Origin: Amblyomma americanum
Lineage: Eukaryota; Arthropoda; Arachnida; Ixodida; Ixodidae
Direction of reading: 5' to 3'
Assembly (NCBI RefSeq): GCF_052857255.1
Contig: NC_135505.1
Coordinates: forward strand, 46,020,520-46,084,519
DNA: 64,000 nucleotides
The position numbers and the translations under genes are program-made. A model generated the notes under the pieces. The model had not been told where the DNA came from. It saw nothing but the letters and a program-made list of their open reading frames with translations, and ran no database searches. Of this stretch, positions 21,497-34,100 are shown in pieces. Within the stretch, counting starts at the first letter, position 1. Every line of letters begins with the position of its first letter.

Positions 21497-24462
21497 TTGT
21501 GTGCTCTTTTCTCGGCCCATGTACCGCTCTGTTATATTGGCTTGCCGGCACATGGCGTACTCAAGAGAGTACGTAAAATAGCCCTCTTAAAATAGTCCCC
21601 TTATAGAAAAACAAATTTTTATATTACCCGGATGAAACAGTTGATGATTAGATAAAATGGTATCTTAGTGTGTACGGTAAATTATCGCCGTTGTTATGCT
21701 CTCAAAATGATTTAGCATTGTTCCATCAATTACAAAGATGCAATACTCTTCGGGGATATCATGCAACGGACATTGAAGAAAAGGCTTGTCTCCGCATTTG
21801 TCACGATTTCTCTCTGTACTGCCATTTGTTGACGCACTCTTAGCAAAATTATTTCTGATTAGATTACATAGCCTGTGGAAAACACATATGATGCATGGAC
21901 ACTCTCAACCCGTTTCTGCATAAGACCACTTAAGTAGAATAATTGCACACCTGAAAGAATTGTATTCCCAGAACAAGCTCGAACCGTAATTGCACTCGCT
22001 CTTATAGTTGAACTCGTATGTGGCTTTTTTCTAGTGCTTTGTTGCTTAGGTGCGTCGTATTGTGATGTATTAGTTACGCGCTCGGCATTACCTCTTTTCT
22101 CATACTTGGTTGCTTAGGTGTGTCGTGTTATGCATCGTGTTGATTTGTAAAGGTTTTCCTAATGTTTGCACATAGTTCATGGATATTAAATAGTTCAGCA
22201 CTGTAATAAAGACTATGCTGAAAAAAAACAAAATGCGGCGATAGCACAGTGCTCTTGCGCAGCGTCCAGCGAAGCTGATCTGTTCGAGACGCCACAGGTT
22301 CTAAATCCAGGCGTGGCCCCGCTGCGAAAAAAATTATTTTATTTCTCCATGTCTAGCTGGCTTCAGACAAAGAGACAACCGGTTTTCACGAGATTGGAAC
22401 CCTTATTGCTAGCGCACCAAACAAATATTGAACGACCTCTCATCCGCGCGGGAATTAGGCAGGTAGTCACAATGACTTAAGCGACGAAATCAGAACACTT
22501 CGGCGCTATCTGCACTCGGGTTTGCAAAATAATTTTGCAAGGATTTTTATTGCAGCGGAAAATGAATTTCAGGACGCGTAAACTATGATGAAATGTAGGA
22601 AAAGCTTTTAAAAGAAAAGTACAATGCCAGCTAGTCCTTAAATAATTTTGCTAAGCAAAAATGCCAGCGAGGAACATCACATACAGCTTTACGGAGGTAG
22701 CAAACTGAGTACGGCGTCCGATTGGCACCTTTGAGGCTTTTGTTCAAATCCCACAGAAACCTTTCAGAGTTTTGTCCTCGAATGGCGGGAAAAATATTCG
22801 CGGAGATGTAGACGTGAAAAATATAGCCCTTGTGCGCACTCCTGAAATTAAAAATACACTCTTATAGGGGTCATCCTTAGTTCTGGTGGTCACAAAGGGT
22901 GTATTGATTCCATACGCTTAAAGATAATCTGTAAAGCGTACAATATAGCACTTCATTGCGGCGCTTTACATTATACTGTGGATGATTTAACTTGCATCGA
23001 AGATTTTCGCTATCATTAGGCCGGATTATATTATCCTGAAATCACACTGCCCTTTTCGTTCCTTAAAATCTCATGACTGGTCCTAACCGCACCGCCAGCG
23101 CGTGTCACCATTCTTCCAGGACAACGTACTGCGCATGAGCTGGCTCAGCTGCTCGACGAAAACCACTCTCATGGTGCGTCAGCAGGTGTCACGTGTCCAT
23201 TTGTCTGCGCATCACCGTGCTCTGACTCCACTGCACGCGAGAATACCAACTTGCCCGAGATGCTCACCGTTCGTCTACAGAATCAGGCGGTCAGCCGGAA
23301 AACCACCCCACTCCTCCACCCTACCTCTCGGTGTTTTCGCGGGGATTCGAATAAGGTTACCAGACTTCATTTTCTTGCTCTAATTTTATTTATTTAAATG
23401 ATTGCTTTAAGGCCAGGGACTGAACAAAGCTTATTACTGAAAAGAAAACATTCGATGGAAGTGGGATGGATTGGGAAAGCAAATCTAGAAAGAAAAAAAA
23501 CGGCAATCGAAAAATAAGAAGTGACGTTTCGGAACCTACTCGATTCCTTCACCAGATATGACTACGGCCGAGTTTCATTTTTAAGCCCTCATATAGTCAG
23601 CCGCGGGGTCAGTGACGTTAAGCAGTAGATCTAAGATGGGCGAAGGATTACTAGGGAGCGGTTAACGTTAGCTTAAATAAATTAAATGTTTACGAAGGAA
23701 GCTAGATACTCGTCTGAAACGTTAGTTTTTTTTAGCGCCACCTTGAGCCATCGAGCAAGCGAATAAAACTGCACATTTTATATCTCATGTCTCCGCTGTG
23801 TGATAGCGGGGGCTTTAATTAAATTAACCCCCAAGGATGACGGCTTCGCTCCTTATGATGATCGACCAAAATCATTCATGCGCGCAGTCAGCGCAGCGCC
23901 CCTCTGATGCTGGTTGGAGACAAGTTATACAGCTGGTACACTTTACCCCCTGTGAGCGTTTACAATCCTCCGAACCTTGAACAGAAGTATGGATATTCAC
24001 ATTCACAGCACGCGGTCGCGATACACCTCACACGGCACACCTTCTACGTAGAATAGCGCTCTCGCACACGAACGATAAGTATAAGGTAAAAAGGACGGGG
24101 ATGTAACTCATCTGCTATTTGATTCCTAGAGAATAATAATTATAGGGTTGACTGAACAGGAGTTTGACCACTTCTGATAAAAGCCTTTTTCCTCCGATAG
24201 ATATAACGTCCAATGCAGACGCACGTTTTACAGAATGACCAATCATTGCGGCGTCTTTGGAGTTACTGAATCTCATTGCTATCTTTGTTCACTGTAGATC
24301 CTCCTTTATTTGCTTTATGTTTCCGTTACTTTTCATTCACGCTGATTATCACTCATCACTGCTTAAAACATATTGTCCTTTTTATCTGAGGATATCTGGA
24401 GTGCGCATTGTATGGTATGCATTGTGAATTGTGTGTTGTAACATTGTTCTGTTTTTGTTCAG
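21497..24462. other. Mostly unrecognised sequence
   Basis: Holds a possible SINE head at 22233-22340. AATAAA followed by an A-run at about 22206-22228 looks like the tail of a retroposed transcript. A direct GAAGTGACGTTTCGGAACC-type stretch at about 23519 is also present. No gene can be supported. Confidence 0.4.
22233..22340 (+). repeat. Possible tRNA-derived SINE fragment
   Basis: GCGGCGATAGCACAGTGCTC followed about 45 bp later by AGGTTCTAAATCCAGG gives degenerate A-box and B-box spacing, then GCGAAAAAAATTATTTTATT. It lies directly after an A-rich tract. Confidence 0.4.
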
Positions 24463-24897
24463 CTCTTATACAGTCAGTTTTTGTGTCACCAGCTGATGCC
24501 GTTGTCAGGCACCAACTGCTCGGTTTATGTGCATGTCAATAACAATCAAAGGCCTGATTCCTGCCTGCCTTCCATGTTCTGCATACATGAGAAAGGCGCG
24601 GCGCCGTCGTTATATCGGCGTTGCATAAGGACGCGCCGCGTGGTGCAAATCCGTCGCTCCGGTCGTCTTTCATCTGTGCCAATATTTTCTACTCGCCACT
24701 GTACTGACTTCTACGAAGAGCTTACAGACAAAGTGCGATGTCAGAATTTTCTCAGAAACGAGGGCGTACCGGTCAAAACGTCTGGGGTCACTCAGAGCAA
24801 AGTGAACAGTGCCAAAAAAGTAGAAAACAAATCTAGGAGGTTTGCAGCACCTCTGACACATCAAAAAGGTTTCAAACGATTTTTAGAATGGCACTGA
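24463..24897 (+). CDS. Unrecognised open frame, candidate terminal exon or retrocopy
   Basis: A pyrimidine-rich acceptor-like stretch (TTCTGTTTTTGTTCAG) ends at 24462. From there a frame of 144 codons stays open to TGA at 24895. The product is basic (RRCIRTRRVVQIRRSGR) with scattered cysteines and no motif that I know. About 360 bp downstream AATAAA (about 25254) is followed within 25 bp by A-rich sequence. This fits either a true 3'-terminal exon or a retroposed mRNA end. No upstream exon was identified. I assign no function. Confidence 0.3.
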   Translation, partial: LLYSQFLCHQLMPLSGTNCSVYVHVNNNQRPDSCLPSMFCIHEKGAAPSLYRRCIRTRRVVQIRRSGRLSSVPIFSTRHCTDFYEELTDKVRCQNFLRNEGVPVKTSGVTQSKVNSAKKVENKSRRFAAPLTHQKGFKRFLEWH

Positions 24898-25325
24898 ATT
24901 GTACTTATTCTGCAGCTTGTTGTCAAGGATGGTCTTTAAGTCTGTCTTATGTGCGTACCATAAGTGAATAACCATAATAATCACCACGCAACGTCCACAT
25001 TTGAGAAACCTGTTTATTCTCGTCCCGAAATGTCAGCCTTCTCAGTTTTTCTTGCTAATATAATGGTGCTGTCTACAATACCTGTGCTCAATAATATTTT
25101 TCATACATTGAAATTGCTTGATTAAAAGAGCATTTTTACATGCGGTCTTGTTATCGCCCTTGTTATCGCCGCCGACAGCCTTGCCAAACGAGTTTTCAGC
25201 GGCATTTATTTGTAATGGCTAGGTTTTGCAGCAGCTCGTGTTTGAACATTGAATAATAAAGAGCTTTAGCTCTTCTTGAAAAAAAGACAAAAAAGACAAG
25301 AGTTAAATTGAAACAAAATATATTT
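24898..25325. other. Possible 3' untranslated region, otherwise nothing
   Basis: AT-rich, ending with AATAAAGAGC near 25254 and an A-rich stretch at about 25279-25300. Confidence 0.35.
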
Positions 25326-26215
25326 CTAGATTTATTTATTTATTTAATTACATTACCCCTTAGGGCCAGTGGCATTACATAGGGGGAGTGGTAAATATAC
25401 AAAAACAGTGAGAAAATACAGATGGTTACAAGAATATTTAAAAAGCATCTGAATATACAATGTTAGCTATTGCTACGCGGAACTGCTCATAATTTACAAT
25501 GCCAGCAACTTCTGCGGGAAGGCGGTTCCAGTCACGTGAGGTGCGCGGCAGGAATGACTGCGAGAAGCATTTCGTGTTGCATGTCACAATTCCAATTTTG
25601 AGATTATGATCAATACGGCGGGATACATAAATTGGCAGGGGGATGAGGGGATCACGTAAAGCAGGATGATGAAACAGCTTGTGGAACAGGGTGAAACGAA
25701 ACACTTTTCTACGCGATGTTAGTGTAGGGAGGCAGAGATTAGATTTCATACCAGTTACACTCGCTGTGCGGTTGTAGTTAGCAAGGATGAAACGTACAGA
25801 GTTATTTTGAACCATCTCAAGATCATTAATTAAGTTGCCATGGGCAGGGTCCCATACAGGTTTTGCATACTCAAGTTTATATCGTATTAGTATTTTATAA
25901 AGCAATAGTTTCAAATAGGAATGGACTTTAAAAAAGTTACGACGTAAGTAGCCAATCATGCGATTAGCATTTTTAATTATGTTCTCGGCTTGAAGAGACC
26001 AATTAAGATTTGAAGAAATGTGAACGCCTAGGTGTTTTTATGACGAGACTGATTCCAATGAGATGTTATCAATGTAGTAGTGAGGCGGGGCGGAAGTTTT
26101 CCTAGATACACGCATGACTTTGCATTTGTTAATATTAAGCTGCATCAACCAACGTTTGCACCAGTGCCTCATTGCGTTGAGGTCTGACTGAAGTAATGCA
26201 ACGTCGTTAGCGAGA
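25326..26215 (-). mobile_element. 5'-truncated CR1-like LINE
   Basis: Minus strand. Coding runs from about 26215 down to 25438: NDVALLQSDLNAMRHWCKRW, NINKCKVMRVSRK, a stop near 26040 just before KHLGVHISSNLNW, then ANRMIGYLRRNF, the LYKILIRYKLEYAKPVWDP block, NNSVRFILANYNR and SFLPRTSRDWNRLPAEV. This is the thumb and C-terminus of RT; the catalytic palm lies upstream of the break and is absent. The 3' UTR (ATGTAATGCCACTGGCCC read on the minus strand) ends in (AAAT)n at 25330, the usual simple tail. Confidence 0.85.
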
Positions 26216-29200
26216 TGTCCATACTAATGATGTCCATACGTAGATGTCCATACTAAGGCACGTTTGCAGGAAGTAATAGCAACTGCTCTATCTTTCGCGA
26301 TGCAATGAACTAGAATGCAAACAATTCAAAAAACATATATACATGTATGCATCGGCAGGAGCGGTCATGTCCTTTAAAAACCTTCCGAATGTTAGAGCGC
26401 CAAACCAAGAAATTCAATTTTTATTGGTCGATTTTTCAAGTCCCGCGCCGAAATGCATAACAGGGCAGGGTAAAACCTCTTCACTTTTAGACGGCGTGTT
26501 CACTCTTTGCGTGAAAAAAGCTGCGAACCTAGCTTTTATGTTTTCCGATAATCAGTTGATTAGGCGATACCTTCGCACGTGCACAGATACGTGCGCTACT
26601 TAGGGCAGTCATATTATATTTGAAGATATGCCGATAGAGATTTTGCAGGTTTCCTAGCGGTAACGGGCATTAAATGATTGTCACAAAGGTGTGGAAAGAA
26701 GGGCTGTCGGATGCGACTTTGTGCGGCTTTGAACGAGATAGGTCTGAATGTAACGGATCTGTAGCGAGAGTTCCTGTTTGGCGACGAGGCAGAGGAAGCA
26801 GTGAATGCTTTTCCTGTCGACTGCATCCTCTCAGATGAGTAAGAAAACTACGCAGACCATCGTGCGTCTGGAATCAACGTCCCGGATGAGGCAGCACCAG
26901 TCACAGAATGTGTGTAGTCGTTCGGGTGGAAAGTTGCTGTCTCAAAGACTGGCAGCCCACGCGAACTGATCGCTTTGCTCTTGGTTAAAAAGAAAACAAC
27001 AATTCGTAAGTCATTTTTACATTTTTTCTCCTTGATCCATTGCCTTTTTCGGTTACGCACTGAATGCAAAACTAAGTATAGCGGATTTTCAGCAGGAGGG
27101 GCTCATTTGATTATTGTTTCAGCGTGTTGGTTTCACCGGCAGTGGAAAGGAATTCAGGAGAGAACTGAACCCTTTTGAAGAATGATGTCTCCGTTTGAGT
27201 TGGCAACGCTCTCGGTGGTTATTTTTCGGAGCATTAGCCCAAACTTGGTTTCGTCTGAGCAAGGTAAATAGACTCGATTTTAGCAAGTCTGCAGTGTTGA
27301 GTTGTACGAGTGTTAATTTAGAATTCTTTTTTGGAGATTAGTCCACTTCGGTTGCATGCACCTGCGTGTGAAAGTGAACTTGCTCGCTTTTCAAAACCAC
27401 TATTTTGTTGTACGCTTGCACAAAGGCGCGTGGGCATTGCTAGAGGTGACAGATGGAATATATTCTTTGATATGTTTGGTTGGCATGGTATGAAATATTT
27501 TTTAAAATAAATTACGTTCATTGAGCTGCTTCATACATTGTTTTATTCAAATCTATGATCTTTCAGGCTATTAGCATGATGCAGATGCCAATCAATGGCT
27601 TTAAAAATCCTAGAAGCTATTATGTGGCGAAAAGAAGGCGGATAACTTATTTGCCATTACTCTATTTGTGCGCGTTTAATATGAATATTCAAGCAGTAGG
27701 CTAAGAATTGCAGTTTTATGTTCTGAAATGGAAACTAAATAAAATAAAAAATCAGCAGACCGAGATGCAAGAGCTGTCCAAGAAATCAGATATGTTTGCT
27801 ATACAACTAAGCAAAATTATAACAAAGCACCGTCGTTCTGCCCTCCGCAGAAGAATCCCTCCATCTACGGGTAGCCGGATCAAGATTTTTAAACCATGCG
27901 GCGCGCGGTTTATGCACAAGACGTAACTTCAACGGGCATTGGTGCATGGTCTGGCGCGCGGCCAATCGACAAAACGTAACATAGCACTTCTTCCCAAACA
28001 GATTTTTGCCAAGCTCCTTCTCAGAATATTTAGTGACTGGCTGCAGCAAATTGGGAGGCAAGTTTTCGACAAAGATGCAGGCACTTCTACCAAATATGTG
28101 AATGAAAAGCGACCGTGTAAACAATTTTTATTTCGTCGCTTGATGCTTTATATGGTCAAACATATCTCCTTGAATGAGATGTGCAATGTGCATGAGGTTC
28201 GTGAAACGTTCCCAGTCCACAGTGTCCGTTAGGAGGAATACAGTCGGGTAATTAACGAATAATGCAATGTCCGGATTGGTGAAGATATAGTTCCTCCTCA
28301 TCCTCCTCTCATTATGAGATTTAAGCGGTAGTAAAGCTTTCACTACTGGGCTCCAATTGGGACCCTGCTGCCTGGGAATTATGAATAATTATCCGCCTTG
28401 CAGCTCACTCAAACAATATTAAATATCCTAGAGTGGTATACATACCGCTAATATTTTCTGGTCACCGTGTAATCTGCACGAGGCACAGTATGGTTTATCG
28501 GAAAGAGGATTTGTAGATGGATGCATTCTGTATACGTACAAGAAAAATCTTCGGTTCTTAAACTAGAAATAAATATTCAGAGAATGCCATACTTTGATTC
28601 AGTATGGCAACTTGCAAAGGTGGTGTTCAAAAACATTACTTCCAACTTTTTGAAACGCTGCCGCATGCCGTTATTGCCCTTATCTGTTTCCAGCAGCTCA
28701 AAAAGTCTAAATGTTTATCGTGTTTTCAAGATCTAGAAGATGAAGCGTCCTTTGAAATTAACGGGATAGTAGAGATTGTTTTCAATAACGGAGGCGTATA
28801 CCGCATTACTGCAGGCCTGCTGCGCACGCGCAGTAGCAGGTGCGAGGCCGGCTGGTAGAACTGCTCGTATGCAGCAGAGATACGGTAATGCAGTACACGT
28901 CTCCGCTAGTAGCTCTGCGCTAGGCTAAAAAGATCTTTTGTCAGCAACCCGTATACATCTAATAATGTCAGATAGCAAAACACTTAGGTACAGAGACGTA
29001 ACCAAAAACTGCACCCTTTGTTACAACACGCCATGGTTGCTGGTATAAAAGATGAAAAAAAAAACTTGAGAGACACTTAAGCTCCACCTTAAGAGTGAAA
29101 CGCGATAGCATTCCCTCGTGGTCGAGCACTCGCTGATTCACAGGGCATGTCAGCATTCAGGGAAGGCGCAGACTCCGAAGATAGGCGCGCCATCTGCTGA

Positions 29201-29430
29201 GCCAGTGCCGTGCATGTTTATTGAGGTTTCAGTGGGTGCCTACAGGATGGCGCTACGACCACACGCCAAGCTCGTAGGAATTGTAGTGAAAACGCATGGT
29301 ACTCGCTTAATTCCGACATCTGCAATTTACATGCGCATAATTATCATGTATGCCTCAATACAGATCTCGAAGATACATTTCTAAGAAACCCGTGCATTCA
29401 CTAGACCCGCCTTTATTCACGTTCAAACGT
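26216..29430. other. No recognisable gene
   Basis: AT-rich DNA. GATGTCCATACTAA is repeated at about 26214-26265 at the edge of the LINE. Open frames between 26343 and 28858 show no motif and no convincing splice borders. Confidence 0.4.
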
Positions 29431-29516
29431 CAGGCCGCCGTGGCTGATTGGAAGCGTCCCCATCTCGAACGCGAAAGACCTTGTTTTGATTCCCGGCTTG
29501 TACGCCGGTTTTTTAT
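29431..29516 (+). repeat. tRNA-derived SINE head fragment
   Basis: GCCGCCGTGGCTGATTGGAAG, an A-box-like start, is followed by TTTGATTCCCGGC as a degenerate B-box, then a T-rich end. Only the tRNA-like part is present. Confidence 0.6.
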
Positions 29517-29884
29517 TAACTGAGTGTGTGTACCCTCTGATATTTACGCAGCCCCGAATATTTCGGCGTATGCGCAGAGGAGGGCTTTACATGCCATAGT
29601 GAACCTATTGCTTCAGAAAAGCGTGCCGACGAGGACTGACCTGAAATCGAATGCGGAATAACGTGGTCTCCTATTCTTTTATTGAAGAAAATTAAGCATT
29701 CCAAATTTTGTTTTCATTATTTTTGATATGAATGTAATACAAGTAAAGCATAAGAAGCACTCCTAGTACTAACAGGTATCGAATGCGTCCAAAACTTTTT
29801 GCACAGGTGGCTTGTACAACACGTTTCCGAGCCTAATGCAGTGCAATAGAGTAAAGGGAGTAAATATCGGGGCCAGTTGGTTCG

Positions 29885-30160
29885 CAGTGCGCAATGGTGG
29901 AACCAGCGAAACAGATGCAGGACAAGAACAAGTAGGCACACACACAACACCGCTGGACTTTGAACTGATTTATTGCGAGGAATTCAGCCACATTTATACG
30001 TACTTCCTGCGCTAGCGCACACTTTGGACAAGGTGATGGACAATTGAAACTCCTTTTCAGTGACTGATTGACGGGACGCTTACGCATACGTTCTTATGTT
30101 TCCTCATTAAAAACACTTCCAGCAGCTCGCGCTCACGTCTTGATTTCCCCTACCGATAAT
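29885..30160 (-). mobile_element. Penelope-like element 3' fragment
   Basis: On the plus strand AGGACAAGAACAAGTAGGC...ACACAACACCGCTGG...TTTGAACTGATTTATTG is an arrangement that I associate with Penelope-like ends in ticks, and it parallels the 39.5-kb copy (GACAGGACAGGCGCCAAC, then AAGTTTATTCATGG). Further bases (CACTTTGGACAAGGTGATGG) would be C-terminal or 3' UTR. No GIY-YIG motif survives. Confidence 0.45.
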
Positions 30161-31102
30161 AGTGACCAGGGAAACCAAGGGGAGCAGTGGCAGTCCTTGA
30201 CATGCAAGGCTAAATTGCTTCCCGTGCCCGAGCCCAAAGTTGTTCGGTGTTGCCTTATCCGTTCGTTTAGGCACGCTCCAGTTTGCCCAAAATGCAGTAC
30301 CTCCGGCATGGAAGGTTTAAGGATAAAGAAAGGATATCTCTTGACTATAGCTTTGTCACCCGAAGAAAATTTTGAACTGGTCTCTCAATATTGAGCCAAA
30401 TTTAAGGAGTCCAATATTTGAAGTATAGAGAATGCAATTAGTCCGCCTTAACTCATTCTTCGAGGCTTCCATTACTCTTATGCTCTATGCCTGTTAGAGA
30501 AGCATTATGCCCTGCATGTGAACAACCTTGTTGATTACTGTTGTCAGTGGTTCCTATGAGAGCGCATTGAGAATTGCTGCAAATATGGACAAGAGTTGTG
30601 AACACATATCCATACGACAATAACTCTTATATTCGACTGGTGAAAAAAATCTCACCAATCGACTATGAAAATAGCTCAGCGCAGGCACAAAAGACAAAGA
30701 GAAACACTCCACCGCAGCTGACGTTGTTTATAGGGGACTTAGTTTCACAAAGAACCGCGCATGGGCTGTCACTCCTGTTCAGAAGACGGTAGACATTGGC
30801 GGAGTGCCACTAAATTCAAGATTGTCGAAAGATAACGGCAAGACGAGGTTTGAAATGACACTGTCATAGAAAGTGCAGAAGTAGATACCGAGAGCCGACT
30901 GCAATGTGGACACGAGAAATCAAAGCAGAAAATAATAGAGAAAAAGGTTGTTTACATTACCAGTTCACAGGCTGATTGGAGCGATTCAGGAAGACTTGTC
31001 TTTTAAATACGTGAACTAAAATCGCTATATTCGGTATATATGGATCGCACTTGTGGGTTGGGAACTTGTTGAACACATCTATCTTGCTTTTCTTTCTCTC
31101 AG
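30161..31102. other. No supported gene; may contain the upstream intron of the split gene
   Basis: No signal-peptide exon ending in phase 1 could be found here. The stretch ends in a good acceptor (CTTGCTTTTCTTTCTCTCAG) at 31102. Confidence 0.4.
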
Positions 31103-31179
31103 GCAGCTACGTTGATTGTACGCTTTCTAGTAAGCACTACATTTACCCTGCATGGCAAGAAGCTAGGAAACATTATCAG
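31103..31179 (+). CDS. Candidate upstream exon of the split gene
   Basis: Acceptor CTTTCTCTCAG before 31103; donor CAG|GTATCT after 31179. It is open in phase 1 to phase 0 and reads SYVDCTLSSKHYIYPAWQEA and on to RKHYQ. It fits the microexon that follows. One cysteine, no known motif. The hydrophobic-looking residues encoded upstream are the polypyrimidine tract of the acceptor and not a signal peptide, since no ATG is in frame. It could be absent from the mature mRNA if a signal-peptide exon joins 31387 directly. Confidence 0.4.
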
Positions 31180-34100
31180 GTATCTACATTCAGGTCTACT
31201 CAAGAAAGGTTGTCGAAAATTTACATGTTTGTATCAGTCGATTGACAAGAACAATACAGTGCTCTAATTCTCCGTCTCTCGTTCTACGTACAGAACTCCG
31301 AAGCCGCATTGGGTAAGTTTTGTTGCTATGCAAGGATTCGCCCTTTGACTGTTTCATCATACGATCCTCTTTTTCTTTCTATGTAGCGATGGAAGAGAGT
31401 GACAAGGAAGACCCGTGCGCTGAGGAAAAAATTTCTAGATGCTATGCAAGCTACCTTGAAGCACTGACATCTACGTTGTTTTTGCCTGAAGACGAAAAAC
31501 TCTTGAAGGCCATGGAGGGTGCGGATGAAGTGAGAGCATGCAGGTGTGTACATTCGCTATTTGGTAAAAAAAAAAACAAGCAATTCTTAAGAACCCAGAG
31601 CTGCCACCTGTTTTTTTTTTTTTATTGGGATGTGCTGCATCACTTCAGGAAAAAAGACAATACGCAATTTCTGGAGGTGGTCGCTTAGAGTAACAGGGGG
31701 GTGAAATGGGAGTTAAATCCTGAGAGAATACTAAATGGCAGTCACTCCATGAAATCACATCAGCAAGAGACACAATTCAGACGGAAGAGATTGTATTAAG
31801 CCTGTCAATGAGAGTTACGAGAAAAGATTGAATGAAATTTAAATAAAAACGAAACAAATGCTCATATCAGTTTGCTTACAAGCATATCACGTTTTCCGAA
31901 AAACTTACTGCCCTTGTTTTGTGAATTTTTAAGGGTCACGTTGCTGCAAAAGTGTCCGGGACCTCACAAGTGCTGCAAGCACAAACAAAAATGTTTTCAC
32001 CATGAAGGTCATCGAGCTTACCCAGACATCAATTCATTCATGCTATTATGGCTCTTTAGGACAATATTGAAAGCTTCAAACAGGCAGAATTATTTTAAAT
32101 GAACGGTGTGGCCTTCTGTAGTCTTACTGCCACCCTATGAGATTGGAGAGGAGGATTGCATGAAAACTTTGCGAATGGGAAAACTTCAACCGTGAACACA
32201 GAAATGAACAATAAAGCGCCCACATTTTGAAGATTTGAAATTTGGTTCAATTCAATGTTGGCCACGAGAGATGTGAAAATGAACTAGAACTAGATAATAA
32301 ACCTCAGTGAAGTTTGCTCTGAAAATTCCGGCAGCACATCGCGACTAGGATCCGCTTAAGTGTCGAGAAACTAGTAGAAGCGCGCTTCTAATGCCTTCTC
32401 TCTAATTGCATGTGCGGACATACCAGCTCAGTGACATCTGTGTGTCGTCAGCCCTTTTTATCGACCGTGCACACTCTGGCCAATGCAGTTCAATCTTAGT
32501 TTTTTTTTTTTGTTGCATAAATTGAAATGCTGGTGGTGATAATTTTAACTTTACAGTTTTGGACAGGGTGAGACGTGGTTGGATTTTCTAGTTCGGTAGT
32601 CTACGGCTGCCTATGCTGCCTGTGCTCACTCGAGGAGCTCCTCCTGGTCATCGAAAAAGTTTAAACCACAAATAGGAATGAACGATCCGGTTTGATTTCT
32701 AGCATCAGGCAATGGCGAAAAGGTTCACAAAAGGGCGCTAATAATCAATGCTCAGCATAACAGTTGCAAATAATTGTTTCGTCATATTTTTCTTGTTTCC
32801 TTTCATGAAGATTGTTTTTCGCTCCTATGTGCGCCAGAGGGAAATATACCCATATGTTTAATTGTATAACAGCAGAAGGCAAACGATTTCTTTTGCAGCC
32901 GCCTGAAGGAAAAGTTACCTTGTCACAAGAGGATCGAGCGTTGCCCGAAAAACATTACGGAGCAATTTTCCCGACAACAGGAAAGCTACAGATATATCGA
33001 AGATGTGGTTTGTGACGGAAGCGTCAGGAATGGTAACAAAACCGTTCGTACCTTATCTAGGCACAAAAGTTTAGGGAATTAAAAGTATTGCCACTGTATA
33101 AATATTCCCATTTGTACAAAACATCATACTGCAGGCCGCCCGTGAAAGCTGGCATCGGGAGGTTGGACTTGTCTAACAAATGCCAGAAATCGTTCAGGTT
33201 TTTAAGAGGCTCTAAAAAGGCTAACCATGTCCATAAATGGTGATGCTTATGAAGTGGATATACAATAAATATACAAGACAATAAAATGGTACAGGAGCGT
33301 AACGTAAAAGCGATGACTTCATTCCGAACTTTTGGGGTGCATTTTTGGACCACTGGAGTAATTGGCAGGCCTATAAAACCATTTTAAGACTGAAACGAGC
33401 CTGCTGATTGTCGTCAAGAAGGGCCAAAGAAGGCTGCGGTATATCTGAATATATCTCCCGCGTTTGTGGAGGAAAATTGGGAAACTGCGGTGGCACAGTT
33501 ATACCATAAACATCCTGTGTTAAACAACATGAAAAATAAAAGTTTTTGAGTTCACTGCGCAGAGAGTAATCAGAATTACAAAAAAGACATTCCAGTTCGC
33601 AGGACTCTACGCAAAACGCTTAAAAAGATTCCTTAACACTGCGTTACCTGGTTTATCAAGCTGCTGGAAATGTTGAGGGACTGCTACAATTCTACGTACA
33701 GAAACGACAAACGAGAAGATGTTATTGTCTGCTAAATTCAATGCCAAGAGAAGCCACATAACCTAGAGCTTTATCTCTCCTGTAATTACATTTCACTACA
33801 GTTGTGTAAGTCAACAGCTTTGTGCTGAGAACAATTAACGAAAAATGGCATGGCGCCTTCGAAAGATGTAATCAGGGCCATAAACTAAAGCTTTCTTAAA
33901 CGGAACTAGCCGCCAACGATTCGAAACACATTATTCCTGATAGACAACGGACCTTGCCAGAAACACAATAGTTCCAAACATTTTAGCGGCAAGGAGTATC
34001 CTCACAGGCCATTTAGTGTGGCGCGTTGCAAGGACAGTGTTTCACACCTCACGAAGGTGACAGCGGCTCACGTGATCCCCACTCGAAAATGAAGTTCTTC

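Noticed and set aside
23519..23640. Possible extra Penelope-like terminus (GAAGTGACGTTTCGGAACC)
   Set aside because: Resembles repeat sequence that I associate with ticks, but I could not tie it to another copy in the window.
26848..28343. Various 60-105-codon frames
   Set aside because: No motif, no convincing splice borders, composition like the non-coding DNA around them.
31051..31110. Signal-peptide-like residues (NLLNTSILLFFLSG) before exon 31103
   Set aside because: No ATG in frame before an upstream stop; the codons are the polypyrimidine tract of the acceptor.
31934..32010. Alternative exon after 31543 (frame VTLLQKCPGPHKCCKHKQ), phase-compatible
   Set aside because: It has an acceptor-like start and fits in phase, but joining 31543 to 32899 keeps the cysteine spacing seen in module 2, and the donor at GAAG|GTCATC is weak. 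It could still be an alternative exon.
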